Positions 1 through 8,013 of a stretch of 64,000 bases of DNA are shown here, piece by piece. This DNA is from Stappia sp. BW2 (GTDB lineage: Bacteria; Pseudomonadota; Alphaproteobacteria; Rhizobiales; Stappiaceae), in assembly GCF_008107695.1 (NCBI RefSeq), contig NZ_VIRG01000066.1, positions 806,001 to 870,000 of the forward strand. The letters are read 5' to 3'. A program made the position numbers and the translations under genes. Each line of letters starts with the position of its first letter. The first letter of the stretch is position 1. A model generated the notes under the pieces. That model had not been told where the DNA came from. It did not search any database and was given only the letters and a program-made list of their open reading frames with translations.

Positions 1-2350
1 CACGGGCATAGCTGAAGCCGAGCCCCTTGGCCGAGGCCTGCATGCGGAACATGTCGACAATCTGATCCAGAAACTCGTGAATGTTGATCTCGTTGGAATA
101 GATCTGCAACCTTCCGGCTTCGATGCGCGAGATATCCAGAAGACCATCGATCAGCCCCGACAGATGCTCGGCGCTGCGCCGGATCGTGCTGACGGCAGGC
201 TTGCGGGCTTCCGGCACGCTGTCATCGTGCTCCAGCACCTGCGCATAGCCCATGACCGCGTTCAGCGGGGTTCTGAGTTCATGACTGAGACCAACCACAT
301 AACGGCTCTTGGCAAGATTGGCCGCCTCGGCATCTTCCTTCGCCTTCTGCAGGGCTGCGTCGGTGACACTGTGGGCATCGATTTCCTTTTGGAGCAGCGC
401 GTTCTGGCGCATGGATTCTTCCTCAGCGACCCGGCGCGTGTCGTGGGCCAACACCAGAAACCAGCAGGCAATGCCGACGACGATGGCGAAGACGAAGAAG
501 ATCAATAGAACCGTCTGCCCGATAATTCCGGTCGGGTCTCCCAGACGGTTCTCCGCCTGGGCGTAGATGATCCAGAGCACCAGACCGATTGCCGCATTCG
601 ACAGGACGGAGATGAGCGCGTAGCGCCCCAGCCGGGATCGCAGGAACGCCATTGCCTTTTCCGGCAGAACATGCCCCGCGACGGTGCCGACCTGATAGGA
701 CAACCGCGCCTTCGGTTTGCAGCTGTCGTGACAGCGCGCGTCGAGAGAACAGCACAGCGAACAGATTGGAGACTGATAAGCCGGGCAATAGGCCATGTCT
801 TCCGGTTCGAACGGGTTTTCGCAGATCGAGCAGGCGATGTGTTCCTTCGACTGCCAGCTCTGGCGCGGTTTGCGCGCGAGATAGAACCGTCCCCTGGTCG
901 CATAGGCGATCAGGGGCGCAGCCACGAAGGCGATGGCCATGGCGAGGAAGGTGGCCATCGCCTCGGCAGTCTCGCCGAACTCGCCAAAGTGCGCCGCAAG
1001 AGCAAACCCCGCAGCCAGAAGCATGGCCCCGGTGCCGACGGGGTTGATGTCATAAAGATGCGCGCGCTTGAACTCGATGCCCGGAGGCGACAGCCCCAGC
1101 GGCTTGTTGATGAAGAGATCCGCCGAAATGGCCGACAGCCAGGCCATTGCAATGATGGAAAAAACGCCGAGGGTTTCCTCCAGCAGCCGGTAGATGCCGA
1201 GTTCCATCAGCAGCAGGGCGATGCCAACATTGAAGACCAGCCAGACAACCCGCCCCGGATGGGAATGGGTGAGGCGCGAGAAGAAGTTCGACCAGGCGAG
1301 CGACCCGGCATAGGCGTTCATCACGTTGATCTTGAGCTGCGCCACCATTACGAAAGCTGCCATCAGCAGAAGGACCACGGTTTCGTTCGGGATCACGTAG
1401 CCAAAAGCAATGGCGTACATGCGCGACGGTTCGTCGGCATGCTGAACCGGAACACCGTGGGACAGCACAAGCACCGCCAGAAACGATCCGGCAATCATCT
1501 TGGGAGCGCCGAGAACGACCCAACCAGGCCCAGCCAGAAACAGGGCAAGCCTGTGTCTGCGCCGGGCAAAATCCTGCGCCGGCAGAAACCGGAGAAAATC
1601 CACCTGCTCACCGATCTGGGCCATCAAGGCCAGGATGACGGCAGACGCCGCACCGAAGCTGACCAGATTAATACTGTCCCAGCCGCCCACTGTGGTGCGC
1701 GGGGCCTGCGTGACCGGGTCAATGCCGGAAAAAGTCAGCCACTCGCCAACGGCCTGCCAGTCGGTGAAGGCGATGAAGACGAACGGCAGGATGTTCAGGA
1801 TGATCCAGAAAGGCTGGGTCGCGAGCTGAAAGCGGCTGATCCAGGTAATGCCGTGGGTGACCAGCGGAATGACCGCAACAGCGCTGACGACATAGCCCAG
1901 CCACAAAGGCACACCGAAGGCAAACTCCAGCGCGCTCGACATGATGGAAGCTTCAATCGCAAAGAGTATGAAGGTGAAGCTGGCATAGATCAGCGACGTG
2001 ACGGTCGACCCTATGTAGCCGAACCCGGCACCGCGGGTCAGCAGATCGATATCCACGCCGTAGCGCATGGCATAGCGGCTGATCGGCAGGCCAACGATCA
2101 ACAGAACAAGGCTGCCAACCAGAATGGCCAGGAAGGCATTGGCCGTTCCATGGGACAAGGTGATCGCCCCGCCGATGGCTTCCAGCGCCAGGAAAGAGAT
2201 CGCGCCGATGGCTGTCTGAGAGATTGCCCGAGAGGAGAAACGGCGCGCGCTCTTTGCGGTGAAGCGCAGCGCGTAGTCCTCAAGCGTCTGGTTGTTGACC
2301 CATTTGTTGTACTGACGACGAACAGGCAAGATGCGCTGGCGGGCTCTCAT
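1..2350 (-). CDS. NCS1 permease-like hybrid sensor histidine kinase (3' end outside window)
   Basis: The frame is open from ATG 2350 to the window edge, giving 783 residues with no stop. Residues about 1-480 form a many-spanning membrane domain of the purine/cytosine permease (NCS1) type. A cysteine cluster follows (C507-x2-C510, C522, C530, C533, C534, C540, C544), then one or more membrane segments (about 560-640), a short coiled coil and a HisKA domain with motif SHELRTPLN, whose phospho-acceptor is H690. The ATPase domain and any receiver lie left of the window. Transporter-kinase fusions of the CbrA type sense or couple to substrate uptake. Here the permease is NCS1, so a nucleobase, allantoin or related nitrogen compound is a reasonable ligand, but that is inference. 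The gene is two genes from the divergent urea transporter operon. The cognate response regulator is not visible. Confidence 0.9.
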   Translation of the reverse strand, partial: MRARQRILPVRRQYNKWVNNQTLEDYALRFTAKSARRFSSRAISQTAIGAISFLALEAIGGAITLSHGTANAFLAILVGSLVLLIVGLPISRYAMRYGVDIDLLTRGAGFGYIGSTVTSLIYASFTFILFAIEASIMSSALEFAFGVPLWLGYVVSAVAVIPLVTHGITWISRFQLATQPFWIILNILPFVFIAFTDWQAVGEWLTFSGIDPVTQAPRTTVGGWDSINLVSFGAASAVILALMAQIGEQVDFLRFLPAQDFARRRHRLALFLAGPGWVVLGAPKMIAGSFLAVLVLSHGVPVQHADEPSRMYAIAFGYVIPNETVVLLLMAAFVMVAQLKINVMNAYAGSLAWSNFFSRLTHSHPGRVVWLVFNVGIALLLMELGIYRLLEETLGVFSIIAMAWLSAISADLFINKPLGLSPPGIEFKRAHLYDINPVGTGAMLLAAGFALAAHFGEFGETAEAMATFLAMAIAFVAAPLIAYATRGRFYLARKPRQSWQSKEHIACSICENPFEPEDMAYCPAYQSPICSLCCSLDARCHDSCKPKARLSYQVGTVAGHVLPEKAMAFLRSRLGRYALISVLSNAAIGLVLWIIYAQAENRLGDPTGIIGQTVLLIFFVFAIVVGIACWFLVLAHDTRRVAEEESMRQNALLQKEIDAHSVTDAALQKAKEDAEAANLAKSRYVVGLSHELRTPLNAVMGYAQVLEHDDSVPEARKPAVSTIRRSAEHLSGLIDGLLDISRIEAGRLQIYSNEINIHEFLDQIVDMFRMQASAKGLGFSYAR

Positions 2351-2524
2351 GCCACTGCCTCTTCATTAAGCAATCGACCGTTTTTCAAGCACAATACCCG
2401 CAAAGCAACAAGGCTGAAGCCCAACTCAACCGCATTCCAACCGACAATTGCAGAACAGCAACAATTGTGCCGGAAATACAATCTGCACATTTCCGGCCCC
2501 AGGGAACAATTGCCTTGTCTGCGA

Positions 2525-3076
2525 CTATATCCGCTTGCCGGTTCTGGACAGCTTCCAATACTGGCCTGAGAGGTTGGCACAGTTGGTGAGGTGCGGCATG
2601 TTGTTGTTGGCACCGCCATTGAAGACATCCAGACACATGGATGCGCCCCGGAACTGCGTTGTCAGTCTGCTCCAACCGCCCTGACGTGTTACTTTCCAAA
2701 ACTGGCCGGAGTAGTCGGCGCATTGTGTAAGATGCACCTGATTGTTTCGCGCCCCGCCGTTGAAAACGTCCAGACACATGTTTGCCCCCCGGAACATCGT
2801 TGTCAGCTTGTAGTATCCGTCCCCGGCAGGCTGGAAACGCCAGTACTGACCGGAGAGATCGGCACACCTGGCAAGGTGGGTCATGTTGTTCTTCGCGCCG
2901 CCGTTGAAGACATCGAGACACATGTCGTCACCACGAAACTGGGTGGTGAGGCGAAAGTAATATTGAGGATCAACCGATTGTGCGACGGCAGCCGATCCGA
3001 ACGTTCCGAAACCCAGAATCCCTCCAAGAATCAAACCCAGCACAACCTTCTGAAATCGTGACTTTACCCAAAGCAT
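2525..3076 (-). CDS. Secreted ricin-type beta-trefoil lectin-like protein with three repeats
   Basis: 183 aa. An N-terminal signal peptide (about residues 1-33, ending AAVAQ) is followed by three repeats of about 44 residues. Each has the pattern LTT-x-FRG-x2-MCLDVFNGGA, then NN, HL, a conserved cysteine and SGQ(Y/F)W. Three such units and the Q-x-W ending match the ricin B (beta-trefoil) fold, which usually binds carbohydrate. The two cysteines per repeat probably form a disulfide in each lobe. The protein is small and has no attached enzyme domain, so it may be a free periplasmic or secreted binder. It sits 174 bp upstream of the NCS1-kinase gene on the same strand. The gap between them shows no clear terminator, so co-transcription is possible. 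The ligand is unknown. Confidence 0.8.
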   Translation of the reverse strand: MLWVKSRFQKVVLGLILGGILGFGTFGSAAVAQSVDPQYYFRLTTQFRGDDMCLDVFNGGAKNNMTHLARCADLSGQYWRFQPAGDGYYKLTTMFRGANMCLDVFNGGARNNQVHLTQCADYSGQFWKVTRQGGWSRLTTQFRGASMCLDVFNGGANNNMPHLTNCANLSGQYWKLSRTGKRI

Positions 3077-3621
3077 TTCGTGTCACCCAAAAATATTAAA
3101 TTGAAGATTTTCATCTGACGCGCATGTATTTTTCGACAATATACTTACCCCGGCACGCACCAGGCATTCAAATTTCCTATCAGAATTTACCAGCAACTAC
3201 CACATAAGGATTCCAGTTCGCGCAAACACCAAAGAAGTTGACCGGAATTCATTCAACAAGGGCACTGCATGAGGCCCCTCTGCACGTATTTTCACCACGG
3301 GTGCCTGACGAATTCTCCTGGATGCAGCCCTGACACGCCTACTGCAACGAACAGGCTGTTTCGGAGCGAGGTGATGTCCCGAAAGACCGCTCAGGGCGGA
3401 GGCGTTTCCTGTTCGGACCGCTGAATCAGATCTCAATCGAACTGCGTGCCAATACACGCGACTCAGGCTCGATCAGGTCCCTGTGGGTCGGGAGTTACGT
3501 CAAACGACGTATGTTGCAGTGCGTCGTTTCCGGCGCACGATCCATCCCCGACGGCGCCGCTCCTTCCGGGGCCCGCCTTGCACCGGCCGGGAACCGGTGC
3601 CGTGACCAAGGGGAAAATCAC
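3077..3621. other. Divergent intergenic region between lectin gene and urtA
   Basis: 545 bp without a convincing gene. It must hold the promoters of the lectin gene (minus) and of urtA (plus). The part next to the lectin gene is AT-rich and the part next to urtA is GC-rich. A perfect palindrome lies at 3496-3511 (listed separately). No textbook sigma-54 or NtrC site was recognised by eye. Confidence 0.5.
3496..3511. promoter_or_regulatory. Perfect palindrome upstream of urtA, candidate operator
   Basis: TACGTC-AAAC-GACGTA is a perfect 6-bp inverted repeat with a 4-bp spacer, 111 bp before the urtA start. The size and symmetry suit a dimeric regulator, but no protein is assigned. Confidence 0.35.
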
Positions 3622-4908
3622 ATGAAAAAGACATTTGCCAAACTCGCACTCGCAGGCCTGATGGCTTCCACCATTGCAGGTGGCGCGTTTGCGGAGGATG
3701 ACACCATCAAGGTCGGCATCCTGCACTCGCTGTCTGGAACGATGGCCATCTCCGAAACGACCCTCAAGGACGCCATGCTGATGCTCATCGAAGAGCAGAA
3801 CAAGAAGGGCGGCCTCCTGGGCAAGAAACTCGAAGCTGTTGTCGTCGACCCGGCTTCCGACTGGCCGCTGTTTGCTGAAAAAGCGCGCGAGCTGATCGAA
3901 GTGAACGGCGTCGATGCCGTCTTCGGTTGCTGGACGTCCGTTTCGCGCAAGTCCGTTCTGCCGGTCTTTGAAGAACTCAACTCGCTGCTATTCTATCCGG
4001 TTCAGTACGAAGGCGAAGAATCCCAGCGCAACGTCTTCTACACGGGCGCTGCACCGAACCAGCAGGCCATTCCGGCTGTCGATTACCTGATGAACGAAGA
4101 AGGCGTCGAGCGCTGGGTTCTGGCAGGCACCGATTATGTCTATCCGCGCACAACCAACAAGATCCTGGAAGCCTACCTGAAGTCCAAGGGTGTTGCCGAC
4201 GAAGACATCATGATCAACTACACGCCGTTCGGTCACTCCGACTGGCAGACGATCGTGTCCGACATCAAGACCTTCGGCTCGGCCGGCAAGAAAACCGCCG
4301 TTGTTTCCACCATCAACGGCGATGCCAACGTTCCCTTCTACAAGGAACTGGGCAACGCGGGCATCAAGGCAGAAGACATTCCTGTGGTCGCCTTCTCCGT
4401 GGGTGAAGAAGAACTGGCCGGTCTCGACACGGCACCGCTCGTCGGCCACCTTGCCGCCTGGAACTACTTCCAGTCCGCCGACACCGAAGCCAACGCAGAG
4501 TTCATCGACGCATGGCACGCCTACATCGGCGACGACAATCGCGTGACCAACGACCCCATGGAAGCTCATTTCATCGGCTTCAACATGTGGGTCGAGGCTG
4601 TCGAAAAGGCCGGCACGACCGATCCTGACGCAGTGATCGATGCAATCGTCGGCGTTTCCGTTCCGAACCTGACCGGCGGCTACTCCGCGATGATGCCGAA
4701 CCACCACATCACCAAACCGGTGCTGATCGGTGAAATCCAGGACGACGGCCAGTTCGAAACCGTCTGGGAAACCTCCGGTCTCGTCGTTGGCGATGCCTGG
4801 TCCGACTATCTGGAAGGCTCCAAGGACCTGATCTCCGATTGGCGCGCACCGCTTTCCTGCGGCAATTTCAACACCGTCACCGGCAAGTGCGGCGGTTCCG
4901 GGTCTTAA
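3622..4908 (+). CDS. urtA: Urea ABC transporter substrate-binding protein UrtA
   Basis: 428 aa periplasmic binding protein of the branched-chain amino acid/amide (HAAT) class. The Sec signal peptide ends at about AGGAFA (residues 19-24). The mature protein begins with TIKVGILHSLSGTMA and continues through the GCWTSVSRKSVLPVFE segment typical of UrtA/FmdD proteins. The frame is open further upstream, but ATG 3622 has an AAGGGG Shine-Dalgarno at good spacing and is directly followed by the signal peptide, so it is preferred. It delivers urea (possibly short amides) to the UrtBC channel. It is first in urtABCDE and is followed by strong stem-loops that could raise its level relative to the membrane genes. 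Confidence 0.95.
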   Translation: MKKTFAKLALAGLMASTIAGGAFAEDDTIKVGILHSLSGTMAISETTLKDAMLMLIEEQNKKGGLLGKKLEAVVVDPASDWPLFAEKARELIEVNGVDAVFGCWTSVSRKSVLPVFEELNSLLFYPVQYEGEESQRNVFYTGAAPNQQAIPAVDYLMNEEGVERWVLAGTDYVYPRTTNKILEAYLKSKGVADEDIMINYTPFGHSDWQTIVSDIKTFGSAGKKTAVVSTINGDANVPFYKELGNAGIKAEDIPVVAFSVGEEELAGLDTAPLVGHLAAWNYFQSADTEANAEFIDAWHAYIGDDNRVTNDPMEAHFIGFNMWVEAVEKAGTTDPDAVIDAIVGVSVPNLTGGYSAMMPNHHITKPVLIGEIQDDGQFETVWETSGLVVGDAWSDYLEGSKDLISDWRAPLSCGNFNTVTGKCGGSGS

Positions 4909-4925
4909 GGGAGGACACGGAAATC

Positions 4926-4975
4926 GGACGGGTCTTACGAGACCCGTCCCCTTCTTCCCCCGGTTTTCGAACCGG
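4926..4975 (+). terminator. Tandem stem-loops after urtA (attenuator or mRNA stabiliser)
   Basis: The first hairpin is GGACGGGTCT (4926-4935), loop TACG, AGACCCGTCC (4940-4949), a perfect 10-bp stem. The second is CCGGTT (4960-4965), loop TTCG, AACCGG (4970-4975), with a stable UUCG tetraloop. No long U tract follows, so partial termination or 3'-end protection of urtA mRNA is more likely than full termination, because urtB continues on the same strand. Confidence 0.6.
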
Positions 4976-5076
4976 AAAGGTTTGCCTGGAGACAAGCTCC
5001 CAGCTCTCCCCTCCTCCTGCGGAGGACCACAAGGTCCATCTCGAAAGGTGGGCGGCAAACCCGGAAGCAAGTGGCC

Positions 5077-5113
5077 CATCCTTCGAGACGCCGCACTGCG
5101 GCTCCTCAGGATG
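5077..5113. repeat. Short interspersed palindromic repeat (RIME/REP-like)
   Basis: The element starts with CATCCT and ends with AGGATG, its exact inverse, and has an inner stem GCCGCA/TGCGGC. The text around it (CTTCGAGACG to CTCCTCAGG) matches from memory an intergenic palindromic repeat common in Hyphomicrobiales genomes. It lies in the urtA-urtB spacer, 30 bp before the urtB start. Only one copy was seen in this window. Confidence 0.65.
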
Positions 5114-5142
5114 AGGTCGTCAGGTGAAAGCTCAAAACACCG

Positions 5143-6774
5143 GTGGACACGATGTCCTTGATGAGATCCTTCCTACTGCTCCTCAGCCTCGCTGCCAGTC
5201 TGCTCGCCACGCCGGCTTTGGCCCAAAGTGATGCTGCGACGCTCCGTCCGCTGATCAACGAACTGGCCAAGGGCAAATATTCCGAGACGGAAAAGCAGAT
5301 CGGCGCGCTGGTCGCGACCGGCGATCCACAGGTCGCACCGGCCCTCGAAGCGCTGAGTGACGGCGACCTTTACGCGCGCAAGGCCGATGGCGAGGTCTTT
5401 ATCATCAAGAAGGCCGGTAAGGCCTACACCTTGATTGATCCGCTGACCATGGAAACAGCCGGTGAAGCTTCCAAGCGCGAGATCAAGAAGATCAAGGTCA
5501 ACAACAGCCTGCGCCGGGTGATCCGGTCCGCTCTCGGGTCCCTGACCCTGATGGCGCCCGATCCGGCGGTGCGGATGGCGGCAGCGGAAGCCATTTTCAA
5601 GGCGAAAGACCCGGACGGTATCGAGGCGCTGGATGCCGCCATTGCCGCTGAAGCGGACGACGGCGTGCGCAAGAAGATGGAAGAAGCCCGGGCTGCGGCG
5701 GTCCTGAATTCAGACATGGACGAGGCAGCAAAACTTCAGGCGGTCTCGACGCTGGGTACAATGGGCAATCGTGATGCACTGTCGCGTCTGATAGCCGTGC
5801 AATCCTCGTCCGAAGGCGCCTTGCGCGAAGCGGCGACGACGGAAATCACCAAGATCGAGAAATCCATCGCGGCCTGGGATGCCGCGCAGAACATCTGGTA
5901 CGGCCTGTCTCTTGGCTCGGTTCTCCTGCTCGCCGCCATCGGCCTTGCCATCACCTTCGGTGTCATGGGCGTCATCAACATGGCGCATGGCGAGATGGTG
6001 ATGATCGGGGCCTACGTCACCTTCGTGGTTCAGGAGTTCATTCGCTCCTCGGCGCCCGGCCTGTTCGAATATTCTCTTTTCATCGCCCTGCCGCTTGCCT
6101 TCCTCACCTCGGGACTGGTGGGCGTTGCCATCGAGCGCGGCGTCATCCGCTGGCTGTACGGTCGCCCCCTGGAAACGCTGCTTGCGACCTGGGGCATCTC
6201 GCTGGTGTTGCAGCAGGCGGTGCGCTCGATCTTCGGCCCGACCAACCGGGAAGTCGGCAATCCGGACTGGATGTCCGGCGCCTTCGAGATCGGCCAGATG
6301 ACGATCACCTATAACCGCATGTGGATCATCGTCTTCGCGATGCTGGTTTTCGCCGGATTGATGCTGGTCCTGAAGAAAACCCCGTTCGGGCTCTATACCC
6401 GTGCCGTGACGCAAAACCGGCGCATGGCGGCCTCCATGGGCATCCGGACACCGTGGATCGACGCCCTCACCTTCGGGCTCGGGTCCGGCATTGCCGGGAT
6501 CGCCGGTGTCGCGCTGTCGCAGATCGACAATGTCTCGCCGAACCTCGGCCAAGGCTACATCATCGACAGTTTCATGGTCGTGGTCTTCGGCGGTGTCGGC
6601 AACCTGTGGGGTACGCTGGTGGGCGCCATGACGCTTGGCGTGGTCAACAAGTTCCTCGAACCCTATGCAGGAGCCGTGCTCGGCAAGATCTTCGTGCTCG
6701 TCTTTATCATTCTCTTTATCCAGAAGCGTCCAAGGGGGCTGTTCGCCCTCAAGGGCCGGGCAGTTGAAGCATGA
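5143..6774 (+). CDS. urtB: Urea ABC transporter permease UrtB
   Basis: 543 aa from GTG 5143. ATG codons at 5152 and 5161 are equally possible starts, since the signal peptide (MRSFLLLLSLAASLLATPALA) begins at 5161. The domain order is that of UrtB: cleavable signal, a periplasmic alpha-helical extension of about 220 residues, then a LivH-type permease domain with about 8-9 membrane segments from residue 250 onwards (motif GVMGVINMAHGEMVMIGAY and the later GGVGNLWGT). The long extension distinguishes UrtB from ordinary LivH. It pairs with UrtC to form the channel in the inner membrane. The stop codon overlaps the urtC start (ATGA). Confidence 0.95.
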   Translation: MDTMSLMRSFLLLLSLAASLLATPALAQSDAATLRPLINELAKGKYSETEKQIGALVATGDPQVAPALEALSDGDLYARKADGEVFIIKKAGKAYTLIDPLTMETAGEASKREIKKIKVNNSLRRVIRSALGSLTLMAPDPAVRMAAAEAIFKAKDPDGIEALDAAIAAEADDGVRKKMEEARAAAVLNSDMDEAAKLQAVSTLGTMGNRDALSRLIAVQSSSEGALREAATTEITKIEKSIAAWDAAQNIWYGLSLGSVLLLAAIGLAITFGVMGVINMAHGEMVMIGAYVTFVVQEFIRSSAPGLFEYSLFIALPLAFLTSGLVGVAIERGVIRWLYGRPLETLLATWGISLVLQQAVRSIFGPTNREVGNPDWMSGAFEIGQMTITYNRMWIIVFAMLVFAGLMLVLKKTPFGLYTRAVTQNRRMAASMGIRTPWIDALTFGLGSGIAGIAGVALSQIDNVSPNLGQGYIIDSFMVVVFGGVGNLWGTLVGAMTLGVVNKFLEPYAGAVLGKIFVLVFIILFIQKRPRGLFALKGRAVEA

Positions 6775-8009
6775 TGTCCTCCTTTCTCTTCCGCGCCATG
6801 GATGCCCGAGCGGGGCTCTTCCTCGCCATCATGGCAGCCGTGATTATCCTGGTGCCAGCCTGCAATCTGCTCCTGCCCGAGGGGTCTACCTTTCACGTGC
6901 CGAACTATGCGGTCACGCTGATGGGCAAATATCTGACCTACGCCCTGCTGGCGTTGGCAGTGGATCTGGTGTGGGGCTATTGCGGCATTCTCTCGCTCGG
7001 TCACGCAGCCTTCTTCGCGCTCGGCGGCTATGCCATGGGCATGTATCTGATGCGCCAGATCGGCACCCGCGGCGTCTATGGCGACCCGATCCTGCCGGAT
7101 TTTATGGTGTTCCTGAACTGGGGTGAATTGCCCTGGTACTGGTACGGCTTCGACATGTTCTGGTTTGCAGCGCTTATGGTGCTGCTGGTGCCGGGCGTGC
7201 TGGCCTTCGTCTTCGGCTGGTTCGCCTTCCGCTCCCGCGTGACCGGCGTCTACCTGTCGATCATCACTCAGGCCCTCACCTATGCGCTGCTGCTTGCCTT
7301 CTTCCGCAATGACATGGGCTTCGGCGGCAACAACGGCCTGACCGATTTCAAGGACATTCTCGGCTTCGATATTCAAGCCGACACGACCCGTGCCGGCCTG
7401 TTTGCAGCCTCAGGCCTGGCACTGGTCCTGTGTTTCCTCATCTGCCGGGCGATCACCCGATCGAAACTTGGCAAGGTGCTGGTGGCCGTGCGCGATGCGG
7501 AGAGCCGGACGCGCTTCCTGGGCTATCGTGTGGAACACTACAAGCTGTTCGTCTGGACCCTGTCCGCCATGATGGCCGGTATTGCCGGTGCACTTTATGT
7601 ACCGCAGGTCGGGATTATCAACCCGGGTGAATTTGCGCCTGCGAACTCCATCGAGGTGGTGATCTGGGTCGCGGTCGGCGGACGCGGAACACTGGTTGGC
7701 GCCGTGCTCGGCGCCGTGCTGGTCAACTTCGCCAAAACCTGGTTCACCGCCGCCCTGCCCGATATCTGGCTGTTTGCTCTTGGTGGCCTCTTCGTGGTCG
7801 TGACCCTGTTCCTGCCGAAAGGCATCGTCGGCATCGTTTCCCAGGGCTGGACAGCCTTGCGGCAACGCAAGATCTCCGAAGATTACGAGGCAGGGTCGGA
7901 CGAGCCACCAAGCCAGGCACCGCAGTCGCCCGCCTCACCGGCCAATGTCAGCCCGAAGACATCCTCTTCGACCCTGCCGGCGGATGCCGAGCCCCAACCT
8001 GCGGAGTAA
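6771..8009 (+). CDS. urtC: Urea ABC transporter permease UrtC
   Basis: 412 aa LivM-type inner-membrane permease. It has about nine to ten membrane segments and the motifs VWGYCGILSLGHAAFFALGGY and WVAVGGRGTLVGAVLGA. ATG 6771 overlaps the urtB stop by 4 bp, and a second ATG at 6774 is also possible. The C-terminal 45 residues are hydrophilic and rich in Pro, Ser and Ala, which is a variable tail in this family. It is translationally coupled to urtB and followed 4 bp later by urtD. Confidence 0.95.
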   Translation: MMSSFLFRAMDARAGLFLAIMAAVIILVPACNLLLPEGSTFHVPNYAVTLMGKYLTYALLALAVDLVWGYCGILSLGHAAFFALGGYAMGMYLMRQIGTRGVYGDPILPDFMVFLNWGELPWYWYGFDMFWFAALMVLLVPGVLAFVFGWFAFRSRVTGVYLSIITQALTYALLLAFFRNDMGFGGNNGLTDFKDILGFDIQADTTRAGLFAASGLALVLCFLICRAITRSKLGKVLVAVRDAESRTRFLGYRVEHYKLFVWTLSAMMAGIAGALYVPQVGIINPGEFAPANSIEVVIWVAVGGRGTLVGAVLGAVLVNFAKTWFTAALPDIWLFALGGLFVVVTLFLPKGIVGIVSQGWTALRQRKISEDYEAGSDEPPSQAPQSPASPANVSPKTSSSTLPADAEPQPAE

Positions 8010-8013
8010 AGCA

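Noticed and set aside
671-2569. Long plus-strand open frame of 632 codons
   Set aside because: It is antisense to the NCS1-kinase gene, is rich in Arg/Gln/Asp/Gly with no domain, and is explained by the high-GC codon pattern of the true gene.
2525-3076. Repeated DNA at the lectin gene as a CRISPR array or tandem-repeat locus
   Set aside because: Repeats are about 130 bp, in frame, and encode the three beta-trefoil units; there are no short direct repeats with unique spacers.
5710-6552. 280-codon minus-strand frame within urtB
   Set aside because: Low-complexity, charge-rich composition, and it lies fully opposite a well-conserved permease gene.
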